Of a DNA stretch of 64,000 bases, positions 61,109 to 64,000 are shown one piece after another (the first letter of the stretch is position 1; every line of letters begins with the position of its first letter). Source of the stretch: Holophagaceae bacterium (lineage in GTDB: Bacteria > Acidobacteriota > Holophagae > Holophagales > Holophagaceae); NCBI GenBank assembly GCA_025363715.1, contig JANYLR010000010.1:31403-95402 (forward strand), written 5' to 3'. Made by a program: the position numbers and the translations under genes. A model generated the notes under the pieces. It was not told the origin of the DNA, searched no databases, and worked only from the letters and a program-made list of their open reading frames with translations.

Positions 61109-61942
61109 ATGAGCAGAGGGCCGGATTACGATATTCGCCTCCGCATCGTGGGAGGGGACGGCGTAGATGGTGCGTTAGACATCACAGACCTGGAAGCGCT
61201 GGTTCAGTTTATTCGTGGAGCCGCGGCCCATGATCCAAGTTTGGCTAACCTAGCTCTGGTAGATGTCCAGCGAGGAAGCCGAGTAGCACTTTTTAAAGCC
61301 CAGCCCCACCAAGGAATTCCAGGTTTACTTTCCACACGTAATGCCATCGCGGATTTGTTCCCGCTTAGGAGCGCCCGCTCAAACGCGCCTGTTGAATTTC
61401 CCAAAGGCATTCTTGATTCCTTCCGCACCTTGGCTCGCTGTGGCGCAAAGGTACAAGTGTCTTACACACCAGAGAATGCTAAAAGACCACGGCGAATGAC
61501 GTTTGATCAACAAAGTTTGGCGCCAGTCAAAGTCAAACGAAATCGACTTGCACCAGAGAAGGAGTTGACGGGAAGGCTGATTCGTCTGCACAGCGATGAA
61601 TCCTGTTTTGGCGTCGATACAGTTCAAGGTCAAATCCAATGTCCGTTCCCAAGCCATGATCAAGAATCTTGGGTCGCGCTATACGAACGCATCGTCAGGG
61701 TACGTGTAAAAGCACCATCGAAGCCCGCAAGCGGTCCCTGGAAAGCCACTGAAACCCTTGATATCGAGGTCTTGCCAGACCCACCGTCCCTTGATTTCAC
61801 TGATGAAATCCCTGGGCTCGTACCCCCTAAGCATGCCCGTAAAGGAGGATTTCATCTGGATGATCTCTTCCCCGGACTGGAGCCCGAAGACGCTGATTCC
61901 CTTTCACTCTTCTTACAGGACTACAGGGGGCGCTCGTCATGA
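61109..61942 (+). CDS. Unknown protein coupled to a PIN-domain gene
   Basis: A 277-residue cytoplasmic protein (an ATG at 61097 is possible but only 61109 has GAGG in place). It has an N-terminal alpha/beta region (DYDIRLRIVGGDGVDGALDITDLEALVQFIRGAA), a basic middle (AKRPRRMTFDQQSLAPVKVKRNRLAPEK) and an SH3-like beta stretch (GRLIRLHSDESCFGVDT). No family recognised. GC content is clearly below that of its neighbours. Its stop overlaps the start of the PIN gene, as in toxin-antitoxin pairs, but it is larger than a typical antitoxin. Confidence 0.6.
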   Translation: MSRGPDYDIRLRIVGGDGVDGALDITDLEALVQFIRGAAAHDPSLANLALVDVQRGSRVALFKAQPHQGIPGLLSTRNAIADLFPLRSARSNAPVEFPKGILDSFRTLARCGAKVQVSYTPENAKRPRRMTFDQQSLAPVKVKRNRLAPEKELTGRLIRLHSDESCFGVDTVQGQIQCPFPSHDQESWVALYERIVRVRVKAPSKPASGPWKATETLDIEVLPDPPSLDFTDEIPGLVPPKHARKGGFHLDDLFPGLEPEDADSLSLFLQDYRGRSS

Positions 61943-62349
61943 CCAAACGAGTACTGGTGGATACCAATGTGCTTTCTCTACTCATCAAACTGAAGCTTGG
62001 CAGATTAAACCAAAACCCTGAAGCCTTCCAAAAAGCGACATGGTACGCCGAGCGGATCGAAGGGCGAGAATGGATCCGAAGCTTCGCGACTGATGCCGAA
62101 TTGCGCCGGTGGATTCTAAATCAGCAGGACCCAAAGGCTCGAGCTCGAATCACTTCGGCGGTTCAACATACATTTGACACGAGTGCCTGTATCCACAGCA
62201 CAGAGGCGGTCACGGAGTCCTGGGCACAACTGGCTAATCCACCGCCCCGGTATTCCCTTGGACACCCATCTGGGGACAATCCCCTGAGAGGTGCTCATGA
62301 AGAAGAAGGAAGACACTCAGCCGGTAGGGGCAGCGGAGGGAGGCCGTAG
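61939..62349 (+). pseudogene. PIN-domain (VapC-like) gene, 3' part displaced by a group II intron
   Basis: The frame starts KRVLVDTNVLSLLIK, the first acidic motif of PIN ribonucleases, followed by an ATDAELRRW acidic residue. Protein-like sequence continues to about residue 99-115 (TESWAQLA, possibly GHPSGDN) and then becomes intron-like text until a stop at 62349. The third acidic motif (ND.WIA) expected near the C-terminus is missing. The simplest reading is insertion of the downstream group II intron into an intact PIN gene; whether splicing restores it cannot be seen because the 3' exon is outside the window. Confidence 0.6.
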
Positions 62350-62495
62350 GCCGACCGGGTGCGATCGGCATGATCCACAGATAGGAGGTGAAAATCCAGA
62401 CCTGAGACCCTAACGGAGGGAACTCAACACCGACGAGACAAGGGCGTGAACCTGGAGTACCAGGCGTAGTCAGACCCATCGGAAAGGAGGGAGCG

Positions 62496-64000
62496 TTGAA
62501 AAGCAAGCGGATCAGAAAGGATTCAAAAGCCGGACAGCGCCAATCCAAGATCCGGGAGGGACGACCCGTGAGGGCATGTCTAGTGGAAGTCATAGGTGTG
62601 CACCGGTCTCGAACGAAAGTGAAGCGCCGTAAGGCCTTCTCTGAAAGGGGTGAGCTGGCCCGTAGCAGCAATGCCCTATTTCCGTTGGCTCTCAGAGAGG
62701 GTATTGGCGACGAGATGGATGCGAAGTCTGTGGATCTTACCCGAGGAGCTCTGCCGGGTTCCGCGAAAGCGGTAGGCCGTACAACGCAAGAAGGAAAGCC
62801 AACGGCCCGTCAGAGCAACGAGAACCGCGCAGTACCGAACAGCCGTCGAAAGGCGGTTTCGCCCAAGGAGGTCAAGCACCTTGGGATAGGGAAGGGGGTT
62901 CCGGTCAACGAACAAGCGCTTCAACTGGCACTGCCCTTCGAGACAGTCGAAGAGACCGCGCAAGCGGTCGCCGTCGTCGAAACGGATTACCAGCCAAGGT
63001 GTTCTGGATCTCACGCGGAACCGAAGTCGGAGGACAAGTACGAGTATGCAGAGCTGGTGACGATGGAATCGGCCACGAGTTTTCTCGCAATGGCCTTCCA
63101 GAAAGTAGCGTCAAACAAGGGTGCCGCCGGTCCAGATGGACGGAGCATTGATGAGGTGCGCAAGTATCTCCCCAAACTCCTACCGAGGCTGACCAAGGAA
63201 CTGCTCAGAGGAACCTACCAGCCCGGCAACATCCGGCGGGTATGGATACCGAAGGGCGGGGGAGGTCAGCGTGGATTAGGCATCCCCAACGTGGTTGATC
63301 GAGTGGTCGCGGAAGCCGTACGGATGTTGCTTGAGCCGCTGTACGAGCCGACGTTCCACGAACAAAGCCACGGATTCAGACCCGGTCGAAGTTGCCACAC
63401 GGCGATCGCTCAGGCCAGGGGCATCATGGAAGAAGGATACGAGTGGGTGGTGGATCTCGATCTGGAGAAGTTCTTTGATCGAGTCAATCACCAGCGCCTG
63501 ATGGCCCGGCTTGCAGAGCGGGTGAAGGACAGGCGTCTACTCGTCCTGATCGGCCGAATGCTCAAGGTCGGGGTGGTCATGCCGGATGGGGTGGTAGTGA
63601 GCAACGAGGAAGGCGTACCGCAAGGTGGGCCTCTTTCCCCGCTGCTCAGCAATATCGTTCTCGACGAGCTTGATGCTGAGCTGGCGAGACGGGGCCACCG
63701 CTTTGTTCGTTATGCGGACGACTGCACCAATCGCGAAGCGATTAGGGCCGCACGCGAAGCGTGGCGGGGCCGAAGGCCCGAGGGCGCAGCCCGAGCCAGC
63801 ATCTACGTCCGCAGCGAACGTGCAGGAATACGGACCATGGCGAGCATCAAGGCATTCATCGAACGGCGCTTGCGCCTGAAAGTGAATGAGCAGAAGAGCG
63901 CCGTGGCCCATCCAGAAGAGAGGCACTTCCTTGGTTTCCGACTTCGGCGCGACCCGCTGGAGGGAGAGATCGAAGTGCTGCTGTCGAAACGATCGAAAGA
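62496..64000 (+). CDS. Group II intron-encoded reverse transcriptase/maturase (partial)
   Basis: TTG start at 62496 with an AAAGGAGG site; the frame stays open to the window end (501 codons). A ~190-residue basic N-terminal extension precedes the RT domain: NKGAAGPDGRSIDEV, RRVWIPKGGGGQRGLGIPNVVDRVV, HEQSHGFRPGRSCHTAI, VVDLDLEKFFDRVNH, GVPQGGPLSPLLSNIVLDELD, RYADD, LKVNEQKSAVA, FLGFRL. All these are diagnostic of group II intron RTs. Directly after YADDCT a 24-codon insertion separates the active site from the expected IYVRSERAG. Maturase and any endonuclease domain lie beyond the window. Confidence 0.9.
   Translation, partial: MKSKRIRKDSKAGQRQSKIREGRPVRACLVEVIGVHRSRTKVKRRKAFSERGELARSSNALFPLALREGIGDEMDAKSVDLTRGALPGSAKAVGRTTQEGKPTARQSNENRAVPNSRRKAVSPKEVKHLGIGKGVPVNEQALQLALPFETVEETAQAVAVVETDYQPRCSGSHAEPKSEDKYEYAELVTMESATSFLAMAFQKVASNKGAAGPDGRSIDEVRKYLPKLLPRLTKELLRGTYQPGNIRRVWIPKGGGGQRGLGIPNVVDRVVAEAVRMLLEPLYEPTFHEQSHGFRPGRSCHTAIAQARGIMEEGYEWVVDLDLEKFFDRVNHQRLMARLAERVKDRRLLVLIGRMLKVGVVMPDGVVVSNEEGVPQGGPLSPLLSNIVLDELDAELARRGHRFVRYADDCTNREAIRAAREAWRGRRPEGAARASIYVRSERAGIRTMASIKAFIERRLRLKVNEQKSAVAHPEERHFLGFRLRRDPLEGEIEVLLSKRSK
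63729..63800 (+). repeat. 72-bp in-frame palindromic insertion inside the RT gene
   Basis: Four consecutive mini-hairpins: AATCGC-GAA-GCGATT (63729-63743), CACGC-GAA-GCGTG (63751-63763), GGGCC-GAA-GGCCC (63767-63779), GGGC-GCA-GCCC (63782-63792). It encodes 24 residues (NREAIRAAREAW...) between DDCT and IYVRS, which are contiguous in related enzymes. Length is a multiple of three and no stop is introduced. Confidence 0.8.

Larger units (their letters stand above)
62290..64000 (+). mobile_element. Group II intron, 5' part (runs off the window)
   Basis: A structured non-coding leader (about 62290-62495) precedes an intron-encoded reverse transcriptase. The exact 5' splice site is uncertain: GTGCT at 62291 and GTGCG at 62357 are both near the GUGYG consensus. 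Domains V and VI and the 3' exon lie beyond 64000. It lies inside the PIN gene in the same orientation. Confidence 0.7.

Noticed and set aside
1..64000. CRISPR array, tRNA or rRNA genes
   Set aside because: No regularly spaced repeat array and no tRNA or rRNA found by eye; the only tRNA-like end belongs to tmRNA.

Overview
This is a high-GC window with a Gram-negative cell plan: TonB-dependent outer-membrane receptors, lipoproteins with lipoboxes, DsbD and c-type cytochromes. Gene content (a RegB/RegA-like pair, Oar-like receptor, PKD and DUF5666 lipoproteins, TIGR03118 protein, sensor Ser/Thr kinase) fits an acidobacterium of the Holophaga/Geothrix type. That assignment is an inference from protein style, with no rRNA to confirm it.

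Layout. (1) 0.15-5.6 kb: a redox/copper block on the minus strand, with a hemerythrin-like protein, an OprC/NosA-type copper receptor, RegB, RegA and a small outer-membrane barrel. Three near-identical palindromes (GCGNC-N5-GNCGC) lie 63-66 bp upstream of three of these genes. (2) 5.7-22.9 kb: exported proteins of uncertain role, namely two paralogous monohaem cytochromes, a DUF2231 membrane protein, two PKD-repeat proteins, a DUF5666 lipoprotein, an orphan Rieske lipoprotein, a TIGR03118 protein and a MocR/GntR regulator. Six promoters in this block carry one direct-repeat operator, two CCGGA half-sites exactly 23 bp apart (three copies before the Rieske gene). I read this as an undescribed local regulon of the MocR protein, whose PLP lysine is replaced by glutamine. 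A sensor Ser/Thr kinase, a cupredoxin and a barrel sit inside the block without boxes. (3) 22.9-34.2 kb: a potassium island with kdpFABC, a KimA-like transporter, kdpDE and a KirBac-type channel. The same CCTAAC-N5-CTTAACA operator precedes kdpFABC and the KimA-like gene. (4) 34.4-43.7 kb: a HAD dehalogenase, a secreted Pro/Gly/Trp-rich protein, an M16 peptidase pair, L-cysteine desulfidase-like protein, TrxA, TrxB and DsbD. (5) 44.1-50.9 kb: a two-component system whose regulator and kinase flank an Oar-like receptor and a TlpA-like thioredoxin. (6) 51-55.5 kb: a HipBA-type module and a BlaI/M56-peptidase pair, each with a palindrome over its promoter. (7) 55.5-60.7 kb: housekeeping genes dinG, rlmH, an MPG-type glycosylase, a 4-OT tautomerase and tmRNA (tag ANDNFELALAA).

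(8) Beyond the tmRNA terminator the sequence changes character: a heavily folded intergenic element, a lower-GC two-gene unit (unknown protein plus PIN-domain protein) and a group II intron that breaks the PIN gene. The intron's reverse transcriptase runs off the window and carries a 72-bp in-frame insertion of four mini-hairpins directly after its YADD active site.

Starts were chosen from ribosome-binding sites and signal peptides, so several genes are shorter than the longest open frame. Functional assignments rest on motifs read by eye; no database search was run.
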